DNA of 64,000 nucleotides from Synergistaceae bacterium. GTDB lineage: Bacteria; Synergistota; Synergistia; Synergistales; Aminobacteriaceae. The notes below the pieces were generated by a model. That model did no database searches and had not been told where the DNA came from. It saw only the letters and a program-made list of their open reading frames with translations. The stretch spans positions 1-64,000 of the forward strand of contig WRHH01000010.1 of NCBI GenBank assembly GCA_009783355.1, written 5' to 3'. Positions within the stretch are counted from its first letter, which is position 1. The number at the start of each line of letters is the position of its first letter. Both the position numbers and the translations under genes were made by a program. Of the stretch, positions 8,455 to 17,571 are shown in pieces.

Positions 8455-9749
8455 GTTATACACCAAACCGCATAAAGAGGTACGCTCTTTATGCGGTTTT
8501 CATAACCGAAATTTCGGGCTGACACCCGTATCGCGTTTTTTATACTGTATTTTTTGCAAAAGACCTCTAAACTCTGAGATCTGACTGCTTCCCATGATTT
8601 GACTTCAATCGGGATTATATTGTTCTCGACCTGTATAACAAAATCAAGTTCCGCGCGTGAGTTGCTTTCCCAGTAATAGAACTTGACGCCATTTGCATAC
8701 AATTGTTGAGCGACATAATTTTCCGTCAGCGCGCCTTTGGCCGTGTCGCCCATTGTCCTGCCCAATACTGAAAGATACGAGTTGTTGCTTTTGGCACAAT
8801 ATAGACCGATATCGTTCATATAGACCTTGAATGAGAGAAAATCTTCGTAGTTTGCAAGTGGTTCCTTTCCCTCGCTGACTTTATTGCATTTGATGATAAG
8901 GGACGCCTTTTCCAGCCAATTCAAGGAAAGTTCATAATCATTTGCACGCGCCCCGCTTTTAATCCTCGCATATTGGAATTTCCTGTTCTCTTTCGCGAGT
9001 TGTGACGGCAACGTGTTATATGCCGCCTCGTTTCTTATTGCTTGAGTTTTTGTGTCGGTGTACTTGTTCATGTCCAAAATATAATTATTGCATATTAAAA
9101 GTTGTTTAGCCCGGACCATAGTATAATTACTTGTTTTTCTATATTCCATGATTACTTCGGGCATACCGCCGATGACCATGTATTGCAGGAACAATTCCAA
9201 TGCCTGATTATGTAAGCCCGTACCAATCGGCGTATTATTGTTGTAACACTCCCTGACGAGCGGGATAAGCTTTGGATTAAATTCCATCAGGAACTCCTCA
9301 AAGGTGAGCGGGTACATACATAACTCGTCCACTTTTCCAACAGGAAATGAGTACCCTTTTCGATTGAGCGCTACGCCAAGTAAACTTCCGACAGCGATGA
9401 TATGATACTCCGGGGCTGTTTCCTGATACAGCTTAAGTGAATTAAGGGCGGCGCCGCAAGTTTGCGCTTCGTCAAAAACGATGAGGGTTTTTTCCGGATG
9501 GATTGTCTCGTTTGCATATGCCTCAAGCTTAGCCGTCAGCGATTTAATAGAACTAACCCCATTCTCGAATAATTCGCACAACTCCGGGTTGTTGTCGAAG
9601 TAAAAATATGCAACCGAGGCATAGTGCTTTAGGCCGAATTCCATAATGCTGTGAGTTTTGCCGACTTGCCTCGCGCCGTATAATACCAAAGGTTTTCTGT
9701 CATTTTTGTTTTTCCACTGTAACAACGCTTTATCTATTAGCCTGTCCAT
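8451..9749 (-). CDS. DUF4143-type AAA ATPase
   Basis: A 432-aa protein of the AAA_14/DUF4143 group found across bacteria and archaea in accessory DNA. The Walker A motif GARQVGKT is at residues 25-32 and Walker B TLIVFDEAQ at about 88-96. The C-terminal part holds a PDDEXK-like nuclease signature (ELDFVI, then IPIEVKS). Function is not established for the family. It is minus-strand and isolated from housekeeping genes, consistent with a mobile or defence-island setting. Confidence 0.85.
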   Translation of the reverse strand: MDRLIDKALLQWKNKNDRKPLVLYGARQVGKTHSIMEFGLKHYASVAYFYFDNNPELCELFENGVSSIKSLTAKLEAYANETIHPEKTLIVFDEAQTCGAALNSLKLYQETAPEYHIIAVGSLLGVALNRKGYSFPVGKVDELCMYPLTFEEFLMEFNPKLIPLVRECYNNNTPIGTGLHNQALELFLQYMVIGGMPEVIMEYRKTSNYTMVRAKQLLICNNYILDMNKYTDTKTQAIRNEAAYNTLPSQLAKENRKFQYARIKSGARANDYELSLNWLEKASLIIKCNKVSEGKEPLANYEDFLSFKVYMNDIGLYCAKSNNSYLSVLGRTMGDTAKGALTENYVAQQLYANGVKFYYWESNSRAELDFVIQVENNIIPIEVKSWEAVRSQSLEVFCKKYSIKNAIRVSARNFGYENRIKSVPLYAVWCIT

Positions 9750-10171
9750 TATGCATCATCCTTCAGAGCCGGGATCCGCTGTGAGTATTGCTATCAACTT
9801 GAACAGTTTACCAATATAACGCCAATATGTCAAAAAACACATTTTTAGGCATCCTAATAATGTATCAATTCTGCTAGTTTGGATATAGCCTTGACAAAAC
9901 GACTTTGTCTTGACATACTCCCACGATTAAAACCGTGGGATTCTAAGATCAACAAAGACAGCCGGACGAATCCGGTCTTACATCTTCTACCTTAAATTAT
10001 ATTCTATTTTTCGGTAATTTAAAATTTAAGAAATTTCTTACTTTTTTTTACTTTATATCCTGATAACGCAAAATCTCGTTTTTGTTGAAATGCATAAAAA
10101 AAAACGGTATGATTCAAAAGAGTATATTCTTTTAGCATATACGTAGGTTAAGAAATGAGGAGGAAAATTTC
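9750..10171. other. Intergenic region with IS end relic
   Basis: This holds the upstream region of the DUF4143 gene, an IS200/IS605-type end relic at 9909-9999, and an AT-rich stretch (10000-10150) with the likely promoter and a strong ribosome site (GAGGAGG) for the next gene. Nothing else is recognised. Confidence 0.5.
9909..9999 (-). mobile_element. IS200/IS605-type right-end relic
   Basis: On the minus strand the hairpin CCCACG-loop-CGTGGG followed by AGTATGTCAAGA is the classic right end of IS200/IS605-family insertion sequences. Just before it the minus strand reads VEDVRPDSSGCLC and a stop, which resembles a TnpB C-terminus. An in-frame stop only a few codons further upstream shows that no transposase remains. 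A second, partial copy in opposite orientation lies at 11967-11991, so the two ends frame an unrelated exported-protein gene. Confidence 0.6.
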
Positions 10172-11809
10172 ATGAAAAGTAGATTTTTCATTGTTGTTTC
10201 ATTAACTATTTTAGTTATTACAATGTTTTGCAGCGCTGGCAGCGCCGACCTTTTATCAGCTCTTCCTAAAATGGCTGAGGGAGAAGCGAATTCGTACTTG
10301 AGGTATTGCGCTAGATTTACTGACGCAAGAAAGCTGATTGAAGACTTATATCCGGCAAAACTTTTTGAAGCGCTGGAGCCCCTGTCTTCCAGTTTCGGAC
10401 TTGAATCGCTCGTCAAAATGAACAGAGTAGTAAACGCCCTGTCAAAATCGTACATAAGAGAGTTCGCTTTGCTGATAGTCATGGATTATGAGAACACAAT
10501 CCGTGATGGTGGAGTAATAATGTCCGTGCCGGATAGTGTGGAAGCTCTGAATGACGTAGCCACATCAAGAGATCTTACGTTTTATAATCTGGTGTTAATG
10601 ATAGGAGGCAGGCAGCTCCTTGAAGCGATAAAAGCTACTGCTGATTCGTTTGAAGATTATAAATTTGAGTGTGATAACGACGGAGTTTTCTTCTATAGAG
10701 ACAATTATGTTTGCATTGAAGGAGATGTAATAATTGCATTCGAGACAAAGGAGACGACGCTTTCTGTAGCTAACGCCGTTAAAGCCGGAGTTGAGACAAG
10801 AGTAACGGATTTGGAATCCCCAAACCTGTTCTCGATGCAAATATCAAGAAAAATCACTAAAACTCCAGAGGACATTAAAACTGAAATTGGCGTTTCGTAT
10901 GAAAATTCGACATGGAAAATAAAGACAAAAAGCAATTTATTTAGGTTAATGTCAAGAATAAACATCCTTGAAAGCGATGTCATTGAAAAAGCTCAAAATG
11001 TTATCAACACCATTCCTATGGTCGGAAGAGGAGAGCCGTTTTTTTCAACCGGCGGAAATACCTTTATCAATGGCGCGGACTCTATAGAAGAACGGCTTAT
11101 GTACATGGGCGACATGACATTAACCCTTAATTGGGCAACATTATTACAGATGGCGCATCAATACGGGATTTCTAAACAAGATATAGGAAACCTGTTTGCG
11201 GGATCAGCTGCGATGATATTCGGTCTTGACTCAAAGTTCTTTGGATTAACGCTGCCATTGAGCGGATATATTGCATTTACAGGCAAGAATGACGCCGCTT
11301 CTAAAATAATCGGCGCGATATCAAAATCTATAGTCGAGACGGGAGGAATGTCGGAATCAAAAATTGATGGATGGGACAGCGTATATTCCGTAGCAATAGA
11401 TTCTCTTTTGCCAAACGCTCTCATAGCTCAAAGAGGGGAGACTCTTCTGGTTGGCGTCATGAATCCTGAAGATCTGACAGTTAAGCTTGACATTAAGGAT
11501 ATGGGGCTGCGTGACGAAAAAATTATAAGCTGGCTCGGCCTCAATTTTGAAAGAATATGGGCATCCGCGCGCAACGCCTACCCCCCGCTGAGCGTCTTGT
11601 TGTTATCCGGCGCTTTCGGTGATATTTCCAGTAGTGAAAAGGAAGCTGTACAATTTGTCCAACACCTGCTCAAAACAGATTTTCCAATAAAAGCGCTCAA
11701 TATTTGGGCTTCATCTCTTGAAGAAGTTGATATTAATATAACAATGAACCCTTCCTCGAAAGGAGATTTTTGGAAAGTATTATTTATGTGGTTAGGTAAA
11801 GTGATGTAG
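10172..11809 (+). CDS. Exported protein of unknown function
   Basis: A 545-aa protein with a clear signal peptide (residues 1-25, ending SAGSA|D). The mature part is mixed alpha/beta, moderately acidic, without cysteine clusters or a recognised catalytic motif; its texture loosely recalls DUF3352-type substrate-free exported proteins, but that is a guess. GAGGAGG upstream gives a strong start. It stands alone between two IS200/IS605-type end relics, so it may have been carried or trapped there. Confidence 0.6.
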   Translation: MKSRFFIVVSLTILVITMFCSAGSADLLSALPKMAEGEANSYLRYCARFTDARKLIEDLYPAKLFEALEPLSSSFGLESLVKMNRVVNALSKSYIREFALLIVMDYENTIRDGGVIMSVPDSVEALNDVATSRDLTFYNLVLMIGGRQLLEAIKATADSFEDYKFECDNDGVFFYRDNYVCIEGDVIIAFETKETTLSVANAVKAGVETRVTDLESPNLFSMQISRKITKTPEDIKTEIGVSYENSTWKIKTKSNLFRLMSRINILESDVIEKAQNVINTIPMVGRGEPFFSTGGNTFINGADSIEERLMYMGDMTLTLNWATLLQMAHQYGISKQDIGNLFAGSAAMIFGLDSKFFGLTLPLSGYIAFTGKNDAASKIIGAISKSIVETGGMSESKIDGWDSVYSVAIDSLLPNALIAQRGETLLVGVMNPEDLTVKLDIKDMGLRDEKIISWLGLNFERIWASARNAYPPLSVLLLSGAFGDISSSEKEAVQFVQHLLKTDFPIKALNIWASSLEEVDINITMNPSSKGDFWKVLFMWLGKVM

Positions 11810-11935
11810 AGAATCATTACATGATAACAAATGGAGCAGGGATTTTAATCGTTCCTCCGGAAAAACTGGTAACAATAATGCGGGTAGTCTATGGCGCGTC
11901 CAATTATGAGAATAAGCTTGAAAGGGGTGTTTTGC

Positions 11936-11971
11936 GTGGCGCAAGTCAATATAAGAATTGATGATTCTTTA
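11936..11971 (+). pseudogene. Truncated RelB/DinJ antitoxin start
   Basis: A GTG preceded by AAAGGGGTG begins twelve codons reading MAQVNIRIDDSL, the standard N-terminus of RelB/DinJ antitoxins. The frame then enters the IS200/IS605-type end and the rest of the gene is missing. Its promoter region probably lies in 11820-11935. This marks the site of an insertion or deletion that joined a toxin-antitoxin locus to the ankyrin gene. Confidence 0.65.
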
Positions 11972-11991
11972 GTCGTGGGAGTATGTCAAGA
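11967..11991 (+). mobile_element. Partial IS200/IS605-type right end
   Basis: The sequence TTTAGTCGTGGGAGTATGTC is the 3' half of the same end hairpin and tail seen complete at 9909-9945 on the other strand. The 5' half of the hairpin is missing. It supplies the stop codon of the converging ankyrin gene and interrupts the antitoxin start. Confidence 0.55.
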
Positions 11992-13168
11992 GATTTTTCT
12001 TCATTTCCTCAATAATGGCTGTGTTTTTCAGACTCTCGTTTTTTTGCGCCAATTCCAGATCGTTTTCCGAAACGGTGGCGCCTGAAGCCAATAAAAGCGA
12101 CAATATTTCCTTCTGCGCCAATTCCAGAACGTTTTTCTTCGATACGGTCCCGGTTGCCAGCAGGAACGACACGATTTCGGGGGTAATTCTCCTCATAGCC
12201 AAATTCAAAGCAGTTTCTCCTTTGTTATTTTTTGCGTTGACGTCCGCGCCTGATTGGATAAGCACGCTTAAAACTTCAGGGTTATTGTTGTACATGGCAG
12301 CATACATCAACGGCGTAGAGTTCAAACTATTTTTATAATTGACGTCCGCACCTTCCTGGATTAGCATGCGAAAAACTTCAGGATTTTTGCTATTCCTGGC
12401 AGCATACATCAACGGCGAAGATCTCCCATCACTTTTATCGTTGACTTCAGCGCCGACTTGGATAAACATGCGAAAAACTTCAGGGTTATTGCTAATGGCA
12501 GCGAGCGTCAACGGCGTAGCGCCTTCTTTATTTTTAGCGTTGACGTCCGCGCCCTTCTTAATTAGTAAACGCGAAACATCAGGGTTATTATTCATGACAG
12601 CCAGTATCAACGGCGTATTGCCATTGTTATCTTTCGCGTTGACGTCCGCGCCCGCCTTAATCATCTCCTCCACTTGCTGAGGCGCGCCTATAAGGCAAAG
12701 CTTAAAAAATACTTCTTTGTTGGCTTCTTTATTTGTTTTGTTAGCTATCTCAAGGTAATTCAGGGCGATATACGACAGAACAACCAGAAGAAACACACAT
12801 ATGGCGACATGAATGGCGCCGCTCACCTTGTTTGCAATCGTGTCGGCGAAATCTTCGGATAACATGACCCGTTCGGGGTCCTCCTGCAGATAGGCTATCT
12901 CCACAGTTTCGCCAACTTTATGCCAAAAGCGAGTTCTAAACGTGGCAGTTTGGCGCTTGCCTCTGATAATGTATTCCATCGTGTAGGTGAATTTGGTCGC
13001 GCATAGCGTCTTCCACAAACTGAAATGAGTCACGGTAGCCGACGCGCGATTGCTGCGATGCGCGAAAATGCGGCGTTTTTTGATAAACGAAACGGCATAA
13101 AATATCAGATACGCGGCTAATGCAATTAATAGTATGATGCGGAATATCATTTCATCAGGGAACAACAT
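11969..13168 (-). CDS. Membrane-anchored ankyrin-repeat protein
   Basis: A 399-aa protein with an N-terminal membrane segment, a DUF3592-like small domain, a second membrane segment (about residues 125-145) and then five to six ankyrin repeats with the usual GADVNAKNNxGxTPL wording. The ATG at 13168 follows AAGAGGT; a longer in-frame start at 13201 is less likely. The C-terminus LLTYSHD and stop are encoded by the IS200/IS605-type end, so the natural tail has been replaced. A broken paralogue at 14087-15157 shares its promoter region. Confidence 0.75.
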   Translation of the reverse strand: MLFPDEMIFRIILLIALAAYLIFYAVSFIKKRRIFAHRSNRASATVTHFSLWKTLCATKFTYTMEYIIRGKRQTATFRTRFWHKVGETVEIAYLQEDPERVMLSEDFADTIANKVSGAIHVAICVFLLVVLSYIALNYLEIANKTNKEANKEVFFKLCLIGAPQQVEEMIKAGADVNAKDNNGNTPLILAVMNNNPDVSRLLIKKGADVNAKNKEGATPLTLAAISNNPEVFRMFIQVGAEVNDKSDGRSSPLMYAARNSKNPEVFRMLIQEGADVNYKNSLNSTPLMYAAMYNNNPEVLSVLIQSGADVNAKNNKGETALNLAMRRITPEIVSFLLATGTVSKKNVLELAQKEILSLLLASGATVSENDLELAQKNESLKNTAIIEEMKKNLLTYSHD

Positions 13169-13247
13169 ATCATTGACCTCTTTTCTTATGCAGAATACCA
13201 TCCAAATATAGAATACAATAACAAGCTGAGAAAATATACCATGTATT

Positions 13248-13445
13248 ATGTTTATAAATCTGGAATTTACGGCAATGTTGCCTGCAGAAAGAATTGAAGG
13301 TTGGGAATCCCCCCTTCAGCATCAGCTTTTTATAGATTTGTTTAAAATTCCATTTGTAGCTGATAAATTTTGGTTAGCAGGCGGAACTTGTTTATCAGCT
13401 ATGTATCTAGGGCACAGACAATCAGAGATACTATTATTAAACTAA
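13248..13445 (+). pseudogene. Nucleotidyltransferase (AbiEii-like) N-terminal fragment
   Basis: 65 codons read ...DKFWLAGGTCLSAMYLGHRQS, the start of the AbiEii/AbiGii-type nucleotidyltransferase domain (usual wording LAGGTALALxLGHRxSxDLD). The frame breaks just before the catalytic DLD motif. Full-length relatives are toxins of type IV toxin-antitoxin systems. No antitoxin gene is seen. Confidence 0.55.
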
Positions 13446-13567
13446 AAAAAGAAATGATAGAGGAAGTTGAAAGAAATGGCAAACATAAGCTATGAAACGG
13501 ATTTCATAAGTATGATCGTAGCAGTTCTTAAGACAACAATGTACGTGACTTTCTGTGTGAAAAGCTG

Positions 13568-13966
13568 GTGAGAATAATTAATATAAAGGACTGGAATTTT
13601 TTTTATCCTCATCTCTTTTGGGAAAAAGAGAACGAGCATATCGGGCGACTTTCGCCAAGAGAATTCAAAATGTATCTTGATGCGCTGCGCAGTTCAGGTG
13701 ATACTCATAAACTAAGAGAGATTATCCGTAAGATGATAGAACGCGGAAGCTGCTTTGAAGGATCTTTATTTTTGTTGCCGGGAGAAGTAAAGTATTTTTT
13801 GGAGAATGAAAGAATATGGATTCTAAGCGAAAGAAGAGAGCCTCTTTGGAAAGAATACGCAGGGTTGCCGCCGGATTTCCCAATAAAAAGAATGAGAGAT
13901 ATGGGGAAAAGGATTCCTCGCAACGGGTGGGAAATAAAAGAATTTTACTCCAAAATTTCGTCGTAA
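13568..13966 (+). CDS. Hypothetical protein fragment
   Basis: 132 codons from GTG, with the open frame reaching back to about 13532 before a stop. The product is basic and aromatic-rich (DWNFFYPHLFWEKENEH) and I recognise no family. The preceding 130 bases contain broken frames, so this may be the C-terminal part of a decayed gene, possibly linked to the nucleotidyltransferase fragment upstream. Confidence 0.35.
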   Translation: MRIINIKDWNFFYPHLFWEKENEHIGRLSPREFKMYLDALRSSGDTHKLREIIRKMIERGSCFEGSLFLLPGEVKYFLENERIWILSERREPLWKEYAGLPPDFPIKRMRDMGKRIPRNGWEIKEFYSKISS

Positions 13967-14052
13967 GAAAGTTGTGATGAGTTGTAAAGATGTCCCATAC
14001 AGCGTTCACATTATTGAATTCACCGACGTTCAACACGGCAATTCAAAGTCTT

Positions 14053-14103
14053 TGGCCTTTATCTTTCATTGTGCATTGAACATTGATTATTGTGCATTGT
14101 CCT
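14053..14103 (-). repeat. Degenerate heptamer array at a gene end
   Basis: Imperfect 7-bp units (CATTGTG, CATTGAA, CATTGAT, TATTGTG, CATTGTC) are arranged with period 7. The stop codon of the converging ankyrin pseudogene (14087) lies inside the array. Confidence 0.7.
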
Positions 14104-15157
14104 TTCTCGTCTCTAATACCTGCTTTTTCATTTCCTCAATAACGGCTGTGCCTTTCAGGCGCGCGTTTTTTTGAGCTAATTGAAGGTCGTTTTCCGATAC
14201 AGCGGCGCCGGATGCCAGCAAAAGCGACACGATTTCGGGCGTATATGTCGCACTTCTCCTCACAGCAAAATTCAGAGCAGTTTCTCCACTGTTATTTTTG
14301 GCGTTGACGTCGGCGCCGGCTTGGATTAGCGAAGCGAAAGCTTCGGGGTTGTTGCTATTAATGGCAGCATACATCAACGGCGTATTTCCGCAGTCATTTT
14401 TAGCATTGACGTCGGCGCCGACTTGGATTAGCAAATGCGAAACTTCAGGGGTTTGATTTTTCATGGCAGCATACATCAACGGCGTATATCCGCAGTTATT
14501 TTTAGCATTGACGCCGGCGCCGGCTTGGATTAGCAAATGCGAAACTTCAGGGGTTTGATTTTTCATGGCAGCATACATCAACGGCGTATATCCGTCGTCA
14601 TTTTTAGCATTGACGTCCGCGCCAGATGCCAGCAAAAGCGACACGATTTCGGGCGTATTTCGTTTGCTTCTCTTTATAGCCAAATTTAAAACGGTTTCTA
14701 CTCTGAAGTTTTGCGTATGAACTTCAGCATTGACGTTCGCGCCCCCTTGGATTAGCAATCGCAAAACTTCAGGGTTTCTGTTAAAAAGCAATTCAGGCTA
14801 CATTGAGCTCGTATTGATTCAATCCTCAGCAAAATCCTCAGCGAAATCCTCGGCTAACATGACCTGATTGGGATCTTCCGGCAGATAGGCTACTTCCACT
14901 GTTTCGCCAATCTCGCGTCGGCTTCTCGTTTTAATCGTGGCGGTTTGGCGCTCATCCTTGACTATGTATTCAATCGCGTAAGTGTATGTGGATGCTTTTT
15001 TGGACCTCTCCGTATTGATGTGATTAGTCAAGATGGCCGAAGCGCGAATACCGCGCTCGCGTAAATCGCGGCGTTTTTTGAAATACGATACGGCAAAAAA
15101 TATCAGAAGCGCGACTAATGCAATGGATATTATGGTGACGAATTCATACTTGGACAT
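14087..15157 (-). pseudogene. Broken ankyrin-repeat membrane protein
   Basis: A paralogue of the gene at 11969-13168. The first part (15157-14819) encodes the N-terminal membrane segment and DUF3592-like domain and ends in a duplicated EDFAEDFAED followed by TGA. About 25 bases later the ankyrin repeats resume in another frame (14791-14087, roughly six repeats). The second membrane segment and first ankyrin repeat present in the intact copy are missing, so a deletion joined the two parts. The upstream 45 bases and ribosome site match those of the intact copy. Confidence 0.75.
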
Positions 15158-15203
15158 ATCGTTGACCTCTTTTCTTATGCAGAATACCATCCAAATTTAT
15201 TAT

Positions 15204-15238
<35 letters not shown>

Positions 15239-15338
15239 AGGCAAGAGCAATCTATTTCATCTTTTAGTCTTTACCTTTAGTCTTTCCATTTTTCATTGTT
15301 TTACCGCCTTACGGACTGACATTTAGCAATTCGTAGTT

Positions 15339-15440
15339 TTTAGCACGGGTCGCCCAGGGTGCGACCCCTACGCGCTTAACTATGGGCAACCCGAAGTCTT
15401 TAATTTTTTACTCGCAACTCGTAACTCGCAACTCGCAACT
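15339..15440. repeat. Dispersed hairpin element and ACTCGCA array
   Basis: 15339-15382 (GCACGGGTCGCCC...GCGACCCCTACGCGC) is a dispersed hairpin element with a second copy at about 18029-18078. 15410-15440 is four tandem 7-bp units ACTCGCA (one is ACTCGTA). The array ends five bases before the stop codon of the minus-strand gene at 15445. Confidence 0.8.
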
Positions 15441-15444
15441 GTTT

Positions 15445-16386
15445 CTAAATCTTTGGCAGGAAGAGATCAGCCGCTCCCTGTTCCGAAAGTTTTAGTCCGG
15501 GTTCATTTTCCTTTACGTGGGTTATTACCCATTCCGCCCATTTAATTTTTTTAATCATTAAGCCGATATGTTCCGCGTCGGAAGCGAATGGCGAATAGGT
15601 CGTGCTTGAGCCGTCGGCGGGCTCGAATTTGAAGTAGCACGGCGCATAGATTCTGGCCGCTTCGGGAGCGTCATAAATGCGATTTTCGCCGCCGTACGAG
15701 TTGAACGTCCAGATGTAAAAGTCTATTGGAATCGTAGTCGCCTTTCGTATGGCCGCCATCTGCGGGAAAGTGAGATCTGAAATCGGATTGAAAGAACTTG
15801 CTCCAATTTTTTCGGCCAGAATCCCGCCTGCAGCGGAAGCCATTCCCGCCCATACCGACAGCTTAATCGCAACGTCCTTTGGGAAATTGCCCTGTGACTG
15901 CATTTTTTTGACCATCGCCAGAACGCCCAGATCGACGAGCATAAAGCCCCTCATTCCGATGTCGTACATGCGGAATAGATCGGCTATTACTTTGCGTATC
16001 TCGTCGCTGCCGCGGAGGTTCATCCCGCAGCGCAAGCCTTCAGAAGATATGTACTGCCTGCCGATGTCCCAACCTGCTCTCGGGCCGGGGATGGCGATTA
16101 CTTCCATTTTGTCCTCTGCCGCCATTTGAGCGAAATCTTTCAGTTCGGCGTCGTCAAATAGCGTGCCGCCCTGACAGAAGGAGACAAGGCGGTGAACGGG
16201 AATATTGCGTTTGCGCCGCTCCTTGATAAGCGCTTCCAGAGCCTTTGGCCCTTCTACTCCTGAAATTTCTATCCTGTAGTGGCATCCGTCAGGAAAAGTC
16301 AGTTCGCTTGACGGCAGATCGTATAGATCGCGCCCGGGTATGCCCGCCTGCTCCATAAGTTCCGATACTTTATTTAGTTGCATCAA
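15445..16386 (-). CDS. U32-like / TIM-barrel protein
   Basis: A 313-aa soluble protein whose order of motifs (ISGVEGPKALEALIKERR, IAIPGPRAG, GMRGFMLVDLGVLA, SFNPISDLT) suggests a TIM-barrel related to U32 peptidase-like proteins. Substrate and reaction are unknown. It starts at ATG 16386 (a second ATG is three bases on), 33 bp after the class I aminotransferase gene, so the two are probably cotranscribed and may share an amino-acid pathway. Confidence 0.45.
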   Translation of the reverse strand: MMQLNKVSELMEQAGIPGRDLYDLPSSELTFPDGCHYRIEISGVEGPKALEALIKERRKRNIPVHRLVSFCQGGTLFDDAELKDFAQMAAEDKMEVIAIPGPRAGWDIGRQYISSEGLRCGMNLRGSDEIRKVIADLFRMYDIGMRGFMLVDLGVLAMVKKMQSQGNFPKDVAIKLSVWAGMASAAGGILAEKIGASSFNPISDLTFPQMAAIRKATTIPIDFYIWTFNSYGGENRIYDAPEAARIYAPCYFKFEPADGSSTTYSPFASDAEHIGLMIKKIKWAEWVITHVKENEPGLKLSEQGAADLFLPKI

Positions 16387-16419
16387 TTAATTCCTCCTTG
16401 GTATGAGTAATAAAAAGAA

Positions 16420-17571
16420 CTATAGTTTCTCGCAAAATAATTCCATCTTGTCCATAGATTGAATAAGAACGTCCATTGATCTTGTACATGATATGCGAAT
16501 ATATCCCTCGCCGCTATTGCCGAAAGCCGTGCCCGGCAGAGTCGCTACGCGCGATTCCTCCAGCATCTTCCAGACAAAATCCTTGCTTGTGAGCCCGGTT
16601 TTCTTAATGTTCGGGAAAAGGTAAAAAGCTCCTTCAGCTTCTGCGCACGTTATGTTTTTCATCTTATTGAGGCGTCCGGATACGTAGTTCATCCGATCTG
16701 CGAAAATGTCTCTTCTCTCAATAAGTTTTGCGTCGTGGTTGTCGAGTGCATAAGCGGACGCTTTCTGCGCCATGGTATTGAGCCCGAACGTTTGTGTAGC
16801 CGAGATTACTGTCATAACCTTTATCAATTCAACCGGCCCGATAGAATACCCAACGCGCCACCCCGTCATGCAGTGGCTCTTGGACATTCCGCTCATAGTA
16901 AGAGTTCGTTCTCTCATCCCCGGAATCGTAGCAAATGATACGTGTTTACCTTTATGTACCATTGACTCGTAAATTTCGTCGCTCAATACAAATAAGTCAT
17001 ATTTCTCCGCAATTGCGGCTATTTCTTCCATACGTTCCCTCGAAATGACGCGCCCTGTGGGATTGCACGGAGAGTTCAAGATAAGTATCTTGGCGCTGGG
17101 GGTAATTATTTTTTCGAGATCGGAGGCGAGAGGAGCAAAACCGTTCTCTTCCTTTGTTTCTACCCGAAGAAGCCCGGCGCCGCATAACTCTACCTGAGAA
17201 ATGTATTGAGTAAAATACGGTTCTATCAATATGACTGCATCTCCAGGGTTGAGTAACGCTTGCATGGCCAAGTACGACGACTGGAGGCCTCCAGTTGTTA
17301 GAACAACTTCATCCGGCGTACTTTCGAGTGCGTGGCGCCGTTTCCAATAGTCGCAAACAGCGCGGCGAACGTCCAAATAACCTTGAGTCGGCGGGTAATG
17401 AGTGAACCCGTTTTTTCCAGCCGCCGCAGCAGCGTCAATGATGTCATGCTCGGTATCGAAGTCAGGTTCTCCAATCCCGAGGTTCAGCACGCCGTCCATT
17501 TTTTCTGTCGCTTGGAAGATCCTAATCATCTCGGACGCAGGCGTTTTAATAAAACGATCAGCAATACGCAA
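16420..17571 (-). CDS. Class I/II PLP aminotransferase
   Basis: A 383-aa AspC-type aminotransferase. The NLGIGEPDFDT start, NSPCNPTGRV loop, SDEIYE and the PLP lysine in SGMSKSHCMTGWRVGY are all present. The specific amino donor cannot be read from sequence. The start is TTG at 17571, seven bases after a strong AAAGGAGGT, with no ATG as well placed. It precedes the U32-like gene. Its upstream side is 660 bp of repeats. Confidence 0.88.
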   Translation of the reverse strand: MRIADRFIKTPASEMIRIFQATEKMDGVLNLGIGEPDFDTEHDIIDAAAAAGKNGFTHYPPTQGYLDVRRAVCDYWKRRHALESTPDEVVLTTGGLQSSYLAMQALLNPGDAVILIEPYFTQYISQVELCGAGLLRVETKEENGFAPLASDLEKIITPSAKILILNSPCNPTGRVISRERMEEIAAIAEKYDLFVLSDEIYESMVHKGKHVSFATIPGMRERTLTMSGMSKSHCMTGWRVGYSIGPVELIKVMTVISATQTFGLNTMAQKASAYALDNHDAKLIERRDIFADRMNYVSGRLNKMKNITCAEAEGAFYLFPNIKKTGLTSKDFVWKMLEESRVATLPGTAFGNSGEGYIRISCTRSMDVLIQSMDKMELFCEKL

